This document shows, in pieces, positions 6,648-14,675 of a DNA stretch of 18,885 bases (positions are counted from its first letter, which is position 1; the number at the start of each line of letters is the position of its first letter). The notes below the pieces were generated by a model. The model was given only the letters and a program-made list of their open reading frames with translations. It did not search any database and was not told the origin of the DNA. Made by a program: the position numbers and the translations under genes. This stretch comes from Candidatus Uhrbacteria bacterium. Its GTDB lineage: Bacteria > Patescibacteriota > Patescibacteriia > 2-12-FULL-60-25. Location of the stretch: the NCBI GenBank assembly GCA_009691315.1, contig SICT01000013.1, forward strand, positions 1-18,885, read 5' to 3'.

Positions 6648-7954
6648 GAATCTATGCCTCCGTAAGGAGGATATATGCTCCAAAAAAGAAAAAGTGTCAA
6701 TATCAAAAGAACTCGCCCGCTCCAGAGAGACCAAAGATAGTGATCAAAAAGGGAAAGGATGAGAAGGGCGCAAAGTATTGAGTATGAAGTATTGAGTATC
6801 GAGTATTTTTTATACTGAATACAAAATATCCAATACACGATGCTCAGCAATCCAATCATTCCCACAATCCCCAATTCATCCAACGCAAGCAATGGGACGT
6901 TATGTGGAATGAGTTGAGAGTTGAGGGCATGTGCCGTTGCACCGGGACCAACACCAAAAAAAGGATGCTGACGGAACAACTGCCAGCCATTTCGCCAACC
7001 GACGGCGCGTTCATCTAAAGATTTTTGTTCGAGGCGAACGGTCGCGTCAACCCGCGGTGCGATCAAGGCACGTTCATGGAATGTGGTGAGAGCGAGTGCA
7101 ATAAAAATAACGGTCATCCCCGCGCAGGCGGGGATCTTGTTCGTCCAAGATTCCTGCCTTCGCAGGAATAACAACGCGACGAACATCAATCCAACGCCTG
7201 CAGTGATCCACGCACTTCGTGAGAATGTCAGAACGAGCGCAACGCTGAATAACACGCCACAAATCATCCAAGCAAATTTTGCTATTGAACGTTTGGCGTG
7301 CTGAACGAGGAGTAACGTGACCGGAAGCGCGATAGCGAGCCATCCCCCAAAAATATTTGGGTGCGGAAAGCCGCCATAGGCACGGAGAATGCGCTGACCG
7401 GCATACTCAATCACGCTCACACCGGCAGTCAGTGGATTCTGGGTTGCCATGCCCAACCATTTTGATCCAAAAACATTTTGCGTATGAAATTGCCACAAAC
7501 CGAGCAGGGCGTGAGGGATGAGGGAGATGGCAAACCATCGCATAATCATGAAGCGTGAAACGTGAAGCGTTTGAAGAGAAATAAAAAATAAAATGAGCAA
7601 AAGAATTTCGACGAGCCATTGGAATGAGGCGCGGGGGTAAACGGAAAAAATAAATGGAAGGAGAAATAAAATGACGGCGATGATCGGTAGGGGCAGGGTC
7701 ACCCTGCCCTGGTCCTGGGATCCGGGAGGCAACGATCCGGGAACGGGGCGCGGAAACCGCGCCCCTACGGCATCAATCATCGCCACCATGATCACGATCA
7801 TCATCGGCAACCACGAAAGATAAATCGATAAACTCCCCTGCTCCCACGGATATCCGCCGATGATCGGCCCGGAGGAAAACCATCGCATCTGCCAGGGCAA
7901 TAATAAAATAGCGAGATACAAAAACCAGCGGGCTATCTTAAGCTTCAATTCCAT
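6635..7954 (-). CDS. O-antigen ligase/polymerase-like membrane protein (439 aa)
   Basis: Resembles the Wzy/WaaL O-antigen ligase family, which joins or polymerises lipid-linked glycans at the outer face of the membrane. About ten hydrophobic segments are visible. Family hallmarks are the GGFPHPNIFGGWLA segment (194-207), LTFSRSAWI (242-250), and the large late loop with RNGWQLFRQHPFFGVGPGAT, the candidate catalytic-loop histidine in IPHNVPL (351) and LDELGIVGMIGLL. ATG 7954 is chosen over upstream codons (to 8011) because those lie inside the preceding gene; the overlap is then 17 bases. At least three repeats are read in frame: VGARF...DQGRVTLP (63-88), IPACAGMT (274-281) and YSILNTSYSIL (384-394), all in loops or near helix ends. 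The nucleotidyltransferase-like gene lies upstream and the 232-aa protein downstream. Confidence 0.85.
   Translation of the reverse strand: MELKLKIARWFLYLAILLLPWQMRWFSSGPIIGGYPWEQGSLSIYLSWLPMMIVIMVAMIDAVGARFPRPVPGSLPPGSQDQGRVTLPLPIIAVILFLLPFIFSVYPRASFQWLVEILLLILFFISLQTLHVSRFMIMRWFAISLIPHALLGLWQFHTQNVFGSKWLGMATQNPLTAGVSVIEYAGQRILRAYGGFPHPNIFGGWLAIALPVTLLLVQHAKRSIAKFAWMICGVLFSVALVLTFSRSAWITAGVGLMFVALLFLRRQESWTNKIPACAGMTVIFIALALTTFHERALIAPRVDATVRLEQKSLDERAVGWRNGWQLFRQHPFFGVGPGATAHALNSQLIPHNVPLLALDELGIVGMIGLLSIVYWIFCIQYKKYSILNTSYSILCALLILSLFDHYLWSLWSGRVLLILTLFLFWSIYPPYGGIDSWEK
6657..6670 (-). promoter_or_regulatory. SD inside a small hairpin, start of the 232-aa gene
   Basis: CCTCC-TTAC-GGAGG (minus strand) folds onto itself, so the only good SD for ATG 6647 can be masked. 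Ribosomes finishing the ligase gene, whose stop is at 6635, would open it, which fits translational coupling. Confidence 0.5.
6773..6800. repeat. Two tandem 14-bp units inside the ligase gene
   Basis: AAGTATTGAGTATG (6773-6786) and AAGTATTGAGTATC (6787-6800), followed by a partial third, GAGTAT. They encode YSILNTSYSIL in the last part of the ligase. Related text occurs in the nucleotidyltransferase-like gene (about 8724-8759). Confidence 0.8.
7113..7172. repeat. Double-hairpin repeat read in frame in the ligase gene
   Basis: The left arm (7113-7139) has stem ATCCCCGC/GCGGGGAT. The right arm (7146-7172) is an inverted, slightly diverged copy with stem ATTCCTGC/GCAGGAAT. Each arm holds an 8-bp perfect hairpin with a 4-base loop. 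In the minus-strand frame it gives ESWTNKIPACAGMTV. This resembles widespread bacterial GTCATTCCCGC-type palindromic repeats, from memory. Confidence 0.85.
7687..7768. repeat. GTAGGGGC-ended palindromic element, copy 1 (in the ligase gene)
   Basis: Ends GTAGGGGC (7687-7694) and GCCCCTAC (7761-7768) are inverted. Next to them are two perfect hairpins: GGGCAGGGT-C-ACCCTGCCC (7691-7709) and GGGGCGCGG-AAA-CCGCGCCCC (7745-7765). A shared GCCCTGGTCCT block lies between. A second copy of the same design lies at 15030-15100 in cysS. It keeps the ligase reading frame open. Confidence 0.88.
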
Positions 7955-8864
7955 AGCGTTGGCAATTTTTATAATATTGATCACGAAGTTTTTCTCGTCC
8001 ATCATCCACATGAAATTTCAGCACGTGATCGGTCACGACGACGCGCGTATCTTGATGCATAAGCTGTTTGATCGATGGATTGAATCTGGATATTTGTAGT
8101 CGGCGAGCCAGCGACTCCAAAATTTTGCTATGTGGAATTTGAAACGTGGTGCTTGAAATTTTCACAGCAGGATTTACAATCCATGGCCGCGCAAATGAAT
8201 GGCGTTCGATCAGCGAGTGATTTGCTTTCCACAAATCACTCATCACTCCGTCATCATACAACGGGAGAAGCGACAAAAACCAATAACGAAAATACGGATC
8301 ATCCTCGGAAAGTTGAAGAGATGAGAGATTCAGGGCATCATCATCAACAAAAAATGAGAGACAAACGGCATCGCGCACCACGCGATCAGGACGAGGTCGC
8401 TGGTCAAGCAACTGAAACGGTAAACTTGCCAAGCCGCGCGTCTGCCAAATGGTTCTGGCACGCGTGATCACAAAAAAATCCAGATCTCCTTGATCATCGG
8501 CATGCGCGAGCGCGGTCGTGTTGCAAAGAAAAATAGCGCGCACGCCAGACAGATGGGCCAGCCATTTGGCCACTTGGCGCGCCCGACGGAGCTTGCGTGG
8601 AAACAACGCTTCGCGTGCTTCATGATCTCGGATCAATGATTCACGACCAGCAAGCGCAAAGCGTCCGCGTGATTCCGTGACGATTCGCTGGTCGATCAGG
8701 TGATGTAAAGCGGAGGTGAGTTCAGTATCAAGAACCGTGTATCGAGAATTGTGTATTGATGATCCCTGATCCCAAGATAGAAACACTTCTGGAAGCGTTG
8801 GTGCGTATCCTAAAACATCAAAAAAATTTAAGCTCCTCAATAATCCGGCTTGAGCCGTATCCAT
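7938..8864 (-). CDS. Nucleotidyltransferase-like protein with divergent active site (308 aa)
   Basis: The middle resembles minimal nucleotidyltransferase (pol-beta fold) proteins: a winged-helix-like N-terminus (residues 1-75), then VRAIFLCNTTALAHADDQGDLDFFVITRARTIW (108-140). The acidic pair D127-x-D129 with hydrophobic flanks and the ITRARTIWQTR continuation fit that fold. However, the expected Gly-Ser just after the first strand is replaced by CNT (114-116), so activity is uncertain. Later residues (FVDDDALNLSSLQLSEDDPYF) are acidic and may hold a third carboxylate. Residues 35-49 (SSIHNSRYTVLDTEL) look like a repeat-derived insertion. It begins one base after the PRC-barrel gene and overlaps the ligase gene start by 17 bases. 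Substrate is unknown; context suggests glycan or envelope work, as inference only. Confidence 0.65.
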   Translation of the reverse strand: MDTAQAGLLRSLNFFDVLGYAPTLPEVFLSWDQGSSIHNSRYTVLDTELTSALHHLIDQRIVTESRGRFALAGRESLIRDHEAREALFPRKLRRARQVAKWLAHLSGVRAIFLCNTTALAHADDQGDLDFFVITRARTIWQTRGLASLPFQLLDQRPRPDRVVRDAVCLSFFVDDDALNLSSLQLSEDDPYFRYWFLSLLPLYDDGVMSDLWKANHSLIERHSFARPWIVNPAVKISSTTFQIPHSKILESLARRLQISRFNPSIKQLMHQDTRVVVTDHVLKFHVDDGREKLRDQYYKNCQRYGIEA

Positions 8865-8865
8865 A

Positions 8866-9156
8866 CTAACGTTCTTTCATCAGGGTCGGCGCTGGGGCAG
8901 GAGGTTTTGTTTGCACGAGAGATTCTGCTCCCACCGGAACGGCGGTGTCTGCCACGATAACCTTCTCCGGACTTAATTCTATAATCGCATCCCATGAAAT
9001 CAGCAATGCTCCGCTCATCAGTCCGCGCGACTTCACGCACAGATGAACCAGCCGACCAGTCGCCGCATCCAATTCAAAACTCGCCACTTTACCGACGGCT
9101 CGACCAGAGCGAGTCTCAACCGGCACACCCGTCATTTCCTTCGTATTCACAAACAT
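8866..9156 (-). CDS. PRC-barrel domain protein (96 aa)
   Basis: The first 75 residues match the small PRC-barrel beta fold seen in RimM and photosynthetic reaction centre H subunit: MTGVPVETRSGRAVGKVASFELDAATGRLVHLCVK, then LISWDAIIELSPEKVIVADTAV. The GR/K-V-x-x-F-x-x-D-x-x-T-G-R/K pattern is typical. The tail is Pro-rich (TKPPAPAPTLMKER). Free-standing members are thought to bind proteins or RNA, but the partner here is unknown. It starts three bases after the dnaX stop and ends one base before the next gene, so it is co-transcribed with both. Confidence 0.85.
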   Translation of the reverse strand: MFVNTKEMTGVPVETRSGRAVGKVASFELDAATGRLVHLCVKSRGLMSGALLISWDAIIELSPEKVIVADTAVPVGAESLVQTKPPAPAPTLMKER

Positions 9157-9159
9157 ATT

Positions 9160-10701
9160 TTATGATTCAACTACATTTCCACCAAACGCTTTCAAAATAT
9201 TACTCACCATATCCTGCGAACGCTCTTCTTTTGCTCCAGCCTGTTCTCCAATAATACCTTCGATCCGGAGTTCAGGACATGCGAATAGTTCACGGGCACA
9301 GGCCTCAACAATCTGACGATGTTTGCCGTCTGACAAGATTTTATCGCGATGAAAAGAATATTGGAATTGGATGGTCAAAGTTGAACCGACGACGGATTCG
9401 GGCCGGCTGATTTTTAAAATAAAGGGCAAAGAACGATTTCGCTCTTCAACCGCGCGAATGAAGGCGCTCCACTTAAGACGAACGGTATTGAGATCCAAGG
9501 TTATTGTCTGTTGTTTGTTGTTTATTGCGTCATCTGGTTTCGCGGGTGACACGGCGACGGGGCACCCACTCAGCACGGAGTCAGCAAGACGAGTACTGAG
9601 TGGGGTGGGAGCCGGGGCAGGACCCGCGATGGTCCCGATCCTTTGCTGACTATGTTTCAACAATCCGCACGCCACCGTCGTACTCGCGAGCTGCAACGCG
9701 AATAACGGATCCACCCCCGCCTTCATATCACGCCTTCGTTCAAATAAAACCAGCGCCAGATCATTCAATTCAGCGGGAGAAAACCGATCAAGAAGACCCG
9801 TGAACTCTGGTTCTGGTGTCCGACCTAAAAGATGCTGAACAAGAAATAACAAATCATCAATGAGGGGAAGAAACGGCAAGCCTTGATCGAACAGCGTCTG
9901 AATTTTTTGCAAAGATTCAAGATGCTTACGCTCGGCCCAAAGCGTCATGAGCTCAGTCGCTTCCTGCACATGGCGTGGCGGAATAATCAGACTCGCAATC
10001 TCCAGATCGATTTTTGTTTGGCCAAGAGACCCGAGCTGGCTCAACAAGGTCTCCGCATCACGGACACAGCCTTCTGAACGAGAAACGATCAATGCCAAAA
10101 CCTCATCAGCGACTTGCCAGCCTTCTTGTGTGGCAATCTTTCGCAGTCGTTCCATAAGCGGTCCGGAAGCAATACGCTTAAATTCAAATCGTTGGCAACG
10201 TGAAACAATCGTGGCTGGCACTTTGTGCCATTCCGTCGTCGCAAGAATAAAAAAAGCATACGCCGGTGGCTCTTCGAGCGTTTTCAAAAGTGCATTCCAC
10301 GAAGATGCCGACAGCATATGTACTTCATCCAAAATATAAATCTTGCGCTTCCCGAGCGTCGGCGAAAAACGAACGTGCTCGACGATGGCTTCGCGAATTT
10401 TCTCAACCTGTGTATGCGTCGCAGCATCGAGCTCAATCACATCCAGACAACGACCCTCATTGGCCGCAACACACAGAGCGCAGCGATTACATGGCTCTCC
10501 ATTTTGAGAGGTTTCACAATTTAAGGCTTTCGCAAAAATACGTGCGGCCGTGGTTTTTCCTACTCCGCGAGGTCCGGAAAACAAATAAGCGTGACCAAGC
10601 GTGCCCGTCAAAACTTCCCGGCGGAGCGTTTCCGTCACATGCTCCTGACCGGTCACGTCAGCAAATATTCTCGGACGATATTTCTGACTCAAAGATGGCA
10701 T
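9160..10701 (-). CDS. dnaX: DNA polymerase III gamma/tau subunit (clamp-loader ATPase)
   Basis: An AAA+ subunit of the clamp loader that places the sliding clamp on primed DNA. Seen: SQKYRPRIFADVTGQEHV at the start, Walker A GPRGVGKT (43-50), the zinc cluster C62/C71/C74/C77 (CNRCALC), Walker B with DEVH (125-128), sensor 1 in FILATTEWHKVPATIVSRCQRF with the SRC motif (167-169), then the lid and collar domains. Residues about 360-405 form a loose linker (IAGPAPAPTPLSTRLADSVLSGCP ... INNKQQT split by a short gap) that carries two repeat-like DNA stretches. The C-terminal domain (FIRAVEERNRSLPFILKISRPESVVG) is the usual gamma/tau domain. No slippery A-run of the frameshifting E. coli kind was seen. 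ATG 10701 is chosen from the family start; no SD. Confidence 0.96.
   Translation of the reverse strand: MPSLSQKYRPRIFADVTGQEHVTETLRREVLTGTLGHAYLFSGPRGVGKTTAARIFAKALNCETSQNGEPCNRCALCVAANEGRCLDVIELDAATHTQVEKIREAIVEHVRFSPTLGKRKIYILDEVHMLSASSWNALLKTLEEPPAYAFFILATTEWHKVPATIVSRCQRFEFKRIASGPLMERLRKIATQEGWQVADEVLALIVSRSEGCVRDAETLLSQLGSLGQTKIDLEIASLIIPPRHVQEATELMTLWAERKHLESLQKIQTLFDQGLPFLPLIDDLLFLVQHLLGRTPEPEFTGLLDRFSPAELNDLALVLFERRRDMKAGVDPLFALQLASTTVACGLLKHSQQRIGTIAGPAPAPTPLSTRLADSVLSGCPVAVSPAKPDDAINNKQQTITLDLNTVRLKWSAFIRAVEERNRSLPFILKISRPESVVGSTLTIQFQYSFHRDKILSDGKHRQIVEACARELFACPELRIEGIIGEQAGAKEERSQDMVSNILKAFGGNVVES
9501..9527. repeat. TTGTTTGTTG-type low-complexity repeat in the dnaX linker
   Basis: A run of TTATTG/TTGTTTGTTG/TTTATTG units encodes INNKQQTIT on the minus strand. 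It lies in the unconserved linker before the C-terminal domain. Confidence 0.55.
9563..9607. repeat. Imperfect inverted repeat in the dnaX linker
   Basis: CACCCACTCAG (9563-9573) and CTGAGTGGGGTG (9596-9607) are inverted with one extra G. They enclose a 22-base centre and encode TPLSTRLADSVLSGCP. The structure looks like another palindromic insertion tolerated in a flexible linker. Confidence 0.6.
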
Positions 10702-10748
10702 AACTCATGCATCTTGAACCACGCGGCATGACTCGTCAAACTGCCATT

Positions 10749-11363
10749 TTAATTTTCCATTCCCAACTCTTGCTTAATCAAATGCTCGATCGCGGCCCAG
10801 CGTGAAGGAGTGCTTTTTGGGACAAGAATTGCGACCTCATCTCCTGCTTGGCCATGATAAAAAGACACAGATGCGGGAAGAACGCGATATTTTAATCCAT
10901 TCGCAACCACTTTCCAGGTTTGCAACTGCTCATCATAGACAAGCGTCCCCACACAACGTTCCCGCTCCATCGGTCCTTTTTGTTTGAATAAAAATCGCCC
11001 ACCATCGACGATCGTCAATTTTAATAAATCTCCTTCTACCAGTTTTGATTTCGAAGCGTAATTCGCCGGCACATGATAGATCTGCCCATCCTCCCCCACC
11101 ATATGCTCACCATTAAACACTCCTTCCAACATTCGATCTTGTGCCGAGGATGCCCGCATCATCCCTCCCTCATGCCTCAATTCAATAAACAAATTTTCAT
11201 CCACGGTCTCCGCCTGACTCATGAGCAAACGCTCTAATTGCTCAAGACGATATTTCAAATCTTGAATCATCCGGCTGGCAATCGCAAATTTATTATTTAA
11301 TGGCTCCTCTTCTGCCAGGACATCTGATTCATCTTCAAACAATGATGTTCGTTCCTCAGTCAT
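10749..11363 (-). CDS. Uncharacterised protein, CPR type (204 aa)
   Basis: No function recognised. Residues 1-25 are acidic and disordered-looking, 26-55 likely coiled coil (ASRMIQDLKYRLEQLERLLM), and 85-185 a beta-rich domain with the striking pattern EGVFNGEHMVGEDGQIYHVP, ANYASKSKLVEGDLLKLTI and GRFLFKQKGPMERERCVGTL. My recollection is that this 'vpANYASKSKLVEGD' domain recurs in CPR genomes without a known role; the coiled coil plus small beta-barrel shape suggests a nucleic-acid-binding or transcription-related factor (inference). It lies 55 bases after the TraG/VirB4-like gene and 47 bases before dnaX. The leader is very AT-rich, with the only purine SD-like block (GGAGAGGAG) about 25 bases upstream of the ATG. 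Confidence 0.72.
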   Translation of the reverse strand: MTEERTSLFEDESDVLAEEEPLNNKFAIASRMIQDLKYRLEQLERLLMSQAETVDENLFIELRHEGGMMRASSAQDRMLEGVFNGEHMVGEDGQIYHVPANYASKSKLVEGDLLKLTIVDGGRFLFKQKGPMERERCVGTLVYDEQLQTWKVVANGLKYRVLPASVSFYHGQAGDEVAILVPKSTPSRWAAIEHLIKQELGMEN

Positions 11364-11418
11364 AAATTTTTATTTTTTATTTTTTTCTCCTCTCCATGAT
11401 ACGGCCTCGGTCAAAGAG

Positions 11419-14007
11419 TTACAAGAGATCTAATTCATCTTTATCTCCACCCTCCTCTCCGAGCATCCCCTCGATTGTAGCTTCGCGGCGCTCCATAATT
11501 TCCGCTTCCACGAGTTCACGCTTGCGTCCATATTTATATCGCGAAAGTTCATGGATCATTTCCGCAACTTCTGTGGTCGCGGGCCGCACTGGCATGACCG
11601 GTTTCATGTTGAACGGCCGCGACGCCGTGTTGTCGATCAGCATCTTCATGTTAACGGTAAACGCTTCGGCATTGACCAGATCGTACGTTGTAAACACGGG
11701 TTGAAATTCCTTTTCCAAAAACTCCGCGTCCTCCACGCCGATACGGAAAGCGATCATGGTGCCGACGTTGCCGAAGATAGCATCTCGAATCATCGTATCC
11801 CCACCTTTGCCTTCCAATTGACCGATGAATTGATGCGCGATAATCAAATTCAACCCATATTTTCTTGCTTCAGACAAAATGGCGCTGATGGAATCAGTTA
11901 AGAAATTCTGAAATTCATCAATATACAAATAAAAATCTTTGCGATCCTCCTTATCCATATCCCCGCGGGCCAGCGCGGCCATTAAAATCTTTCCGACCAA
12001 CACCATGCCGATCAAATACGCATTCAGATCACCAATTTTCCCCTTGGATAATTTGAGCAAAAGAATTTTTTGCGAATCCATCACCTCACGAATATTAAAG
12101 GCGCTCTTCTGCTGGCCAATGATCGGTCGCATGTAATCATTGTAAATAAAAGGCGTGAGTTTGGATGTGATGTAAGGCACCATGTTGGCCAAACTTGCTT
12201 CACCACCAGCTTTCAAAGCCTCCTTTAACCAAAAATCTTTCACATCCTGTGATTTGCATTTGGACAATTTAAAATTACGATAATCTTCGTCCGCTAAAAC
12301 CTTTGGAATTTCCATGAGGGTCGAGCCTGATTCCGGATGATCCATCAACAGCAAGATGGCATTGCGCATGTAAAGCTCGAACATCGGTCCTCCGGTGGAT
12401 TTTAGGTCGTATAATTTATCAAAAATCTTCAGCATCTCGTTGATCACAAACGTCTTCTGTTCTGGTCGCTCTGGATCAAACTCCAGCATGTTCAGTCCCA
12501 TGGGCCGATCATAATCTGCAGGATCGAAAAAAATGACATCCTCGGCACGCTCTTTCGGCACATACTCGAGAACCTCGTCACATAAATCTCCATGGGGATC
12601 AATCACGCACACGCCGTGTCCAGCCTCGATATCCTGCTTGATGAGCGATGCCTGCAACACGGATTTACCACCGCCAGATTTTCCGATGATGTACATGTGA
12701 CGACGACGGTCCGCCTGCTTCATGCGAATGCCATACAAATGCCCGCGATATTCAGCATTTCCGAGTAAAATTCCTTCTGTCGGCAAGTTACTTGGCGGCA
12801 ACGCACGACGACTGAGGAGCCAATTGATTTTCGGCGTCTCCGTGACTGGCAGCGGCATGTGATACAGCGAAGCCATTTCTTCCGCGTTCAATAAAACTTC
12901 GGCATGATGATCAAACTCGCGAAAAATAAAATGACGGATGAGCGACGTCTGAAAACGCGGCATCGCTTTGACAAAGCTATTGCCGTATTCATAAATATTA
13001 AACTGGCCATACGAATTCAAAATATCATTCAAATAACGCTGAGCTGTTTCCGGACGCTGAGCTGAAACCATGATGCGAATATTCACGTCAAGCCCTGCTT
13101 TCGAGGACTTTTCTTCCAACCCTTTCACCATTTCTTCTTCCAGAGGCGAAAGGCGATAGGTTTCTTCTGGTTTTTTCTCTCCCGGCTTAGCGGTCGAGGC
13201 AAACCCTCTTAATTCTTTGCCAACCGATTGCAACACGCCTCCATTCACCTGCGATAATTTTTTTCCTTGTTGCATGGCTTTCGCAATATGCAAACCTTCC
13301 CGACGCCAACTCCCGCGTGCGCTCCGCATAACATATTGAATGGCCGCCCCATCTCCAGATTCCACTTTGGCCAAGGCATTCGTCACCGAATTCATCGCGT
13401 CTGTTTCCAATTTGCGATAGGTCTTGATCGGAAAATAATGTTCGCGTTTAAATTTCAAATGACTGCCTAAGATGACACCACTTGGAGTAAAAATATTATA
13501 ATCCGGAACTTCATCAATCTGTGCATTCGGATATTGAGCATGGACCTGCTCTTCAATAAAATTCCGATACTTTTCTGGCACCGCCACATAAAAAGAAATT
13601 TTGTCTTGATGTGCCACAATCTCAAATGAGAATGTATCTGACCGCCCTAGAAACCAAGCCCCAATCCCTTTTTCCGCTGTAAGCGAACCCACCGTGGAAA
13701 AAACGGTCTCCATGGCTCCGATCAATTCTTGAATTTGTTGTTGAGATTTCTCCGCCCCAACATCTTCCTTTTTCAATTCTTTTGGCACGCGGATCATCAA
13801 AATCTTTATTTTAAAGGCATGATGAAGATGCGAGCTGTGTGACAAGAAATAACGAATCACATAGAGTAAAATCATCACGGCAAGAAAAAATCCAACGAGG
13901 GTCCAAATCAAGATAGCCACGGGACCCGTGAGGGCTGACACGATCGTCGAACCAATGCCTTCAGAGGAAGGTACTATGACATCAAGCTGAAAAAGAAAGC
14001 TAAGCAT
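11419..14007 (-). CDS. TraG/VirB4-like membrane-anchored ATPase (862 aa)
   Basis: One N-terminal membrane helix (about 29-55, PVAILIWTLVGFFLAVMILL) is followed by a 380-residue soluble domain (about 60-400) of the kind found only in CPR-type proteins. Then comes a conjugation-type ATPase: EYRGHLYGIRMKQADRRRHMYI, Walker A GKSGGGKS (442-449), VCVIDPHGDLCDEVLEYVP, IFFDPADYDRPMGLNMLEF, and Walker B DFYLYIDEFQNF (691-702) with the sensor LSEARKYGLNLIIAHQFIGQL. The nearest known relatives by pattern are type IV secretion coupling proteins (VirD4/TraG) and VirB4/TraC. No relaxase or other secretion gene is present here, so its transport role is unproven. It starts five bases after the 218-aa protein, no SD. 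Confidence 0.88.
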   Translation of the reverse strand: MLSFLFQLDVIVPSSEGIGSTIVSALTGPVAILIWTLVGFFLAVMILLYVIRYFLSHSSHLHHAFKIKILMIRVPKELKKEDVGAEKSQQQIQELIGAMETVFSTVGSLTAEKGIGAWFLGRSDTFSFEIVAHQDKISFYVAVPEKYRNFIEEQVHAQYPNAQIDEVPDYNIFTPSGVILGSHLKFKREHYFPIKTYRKLETDAMNSVTNALAKVESGDGAAIQYVMRSARGSWRREGLHIAKAMQQGKKLSQVNGGVLQSVGKELRGFASTAKPGEKKPEETYRLSPLEEEMVKGLEEKSSKAGLDVNIRIMVSAQRPETAQRYLNDILNSYGQFNIYEYGNSFVKAMPRFQTSLIRHFIFREFDHHAEVLLNAEEMASLYHMPLPVTETPKINWLLSRRALPPSNLPTEGILLGNAEYRGHLYGIRMKQADRRRHMYIIGKSGGGKSVLQASLIKQDIEAGHGVCVIDPHGDLCDEVLEYVPKERAEDVIFFDPADYDRPMGLNMLEFDPERPEQKTFVINEMLKIFDKLYDLKSTGGPMFELYMRNAILLLMDHPESGSTLMEIPKVLADEDYRNFKLSKCKSQDVKDFWLKEALKAGGEASLANMVPYITSKLTPFIYNDYMRPIIGQQKSAFNIREVMDSQKILLLKLSKGKIGDLNAYLIGMVLVGKILMAALARGDMDKEDRKDFYLYIDEFQNFLTDSISAILSEARKYGLNLIIAHQFIGQLEGKGGDTMIRDAIFGNVGTMIAFRIGVEDAEFLEKEFQPVFTTYDLVNAEAFTVNMKMLIDNTASRPFNMKPVMPVRPATTEVAEMIHELSRYKYGRKRELVEAEIMERREATIEGMLGEEGGDKDELDLL

Positions 14008-14012
14008 GGAGA

Positions 14013-14669
14013 TTAGGGTTGAACAGAATTCTGAGCCGCTTCGCGCCGCGCCTGCTCGAGCTCAATAATCTGATCCGTTTTAATCTTCGCTTCCTGTTCC
14101 AAGAAAAATTTATTAACCCCTGGAATGGTCATCAACCAGTCACGGATCAACCGCAAAACCGTTTTGACGGTGACATGAAATGAACGAACCATACCAGCAA
14201 TTTTATCTGCCGCCTCAACCCCTTTTTGACGAAATCGTGCCTGGGCCGGCTCTGGCATCGTTTGAAAATATTGTTGCAGACCCTGTTCCAAAATTTTTTC
14301 CACTTCAATCGTCACGTCATCTTTAGGGACCACAACCGGTACGGCGGAAGCCGCACTGGCTTCAGCCTGTTCAGGCGACGCGCTCGAATCGGCAGCCACT
14401 TCACTCACTCCATCCGGTCCCATTTCCAAAAATGTTTCTTGTTGATCCTCCATCTGTTGAACTGCTTGGCGTTCGGCTAACGCATCCTCGTCCTCTCCAA
14501 GATCAATCACTGGCTGTGCCGGAGAAACTTCAACCACTGCCTGGGGAACTTCAGGTGCCGGGGCGACCGGTGTCGGTGCAGAAGTAACTTCCGGAACAGG
14601 GGGAACAACTGGTGCCGAAGTCTCCACGACTTGTGGTTCTTGTTCACTTAAAAAACCGCCATCAGACAT
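14013..14669 (-). CDS. Pro/Ala-rich protein with helical C-terminus (218 aa)
   Basis: No known family recognised. Residues 1-125 are low-complexity, rich in Pro, Ala, Val and Glu (VPPVPEVTSAPTPVAPAPEV), and probably disordered. Residues 130-210 are helical and basic/amphipathic: VEKILEQGLQQYFQTMPEPA, then VKTVLRLIRDWLMTIPGVNKFFLEQEAKIKTD. The RLIRDWLMTIPGVNKFFL stretch could be a membrane-surface helix. The five-base gap to the downstream ATPase and shared order suggest it is a partner or adaptor of that ATPase (inference). Its ATG has no SD and lies seven bases after a good extended -10, so it may be translated as a leaderless mRNA. Confidence 0.75.
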   Translation of the reverse strand: MSDGGFLSEQEPQVVETSAPVVPPVPEVTSAPTPVAPAPEVPQAVVEVSPAQPVIDLGEDEDALAERQAVQQMEDQQETFLEMGPDGVSEVAADSSASPEQAEASAASAVPVVVPKDDVTIEVEKILEQGLQQYFQTMPEPAQARFRQKGVEAADKIAGMVRSFHVTVKTVLRLIRDWLMTIPGVNKFFLEQEAKIKTDQIIELEQARREAAQNSVQP

Positions 14670-14675
14670 GGGGAA

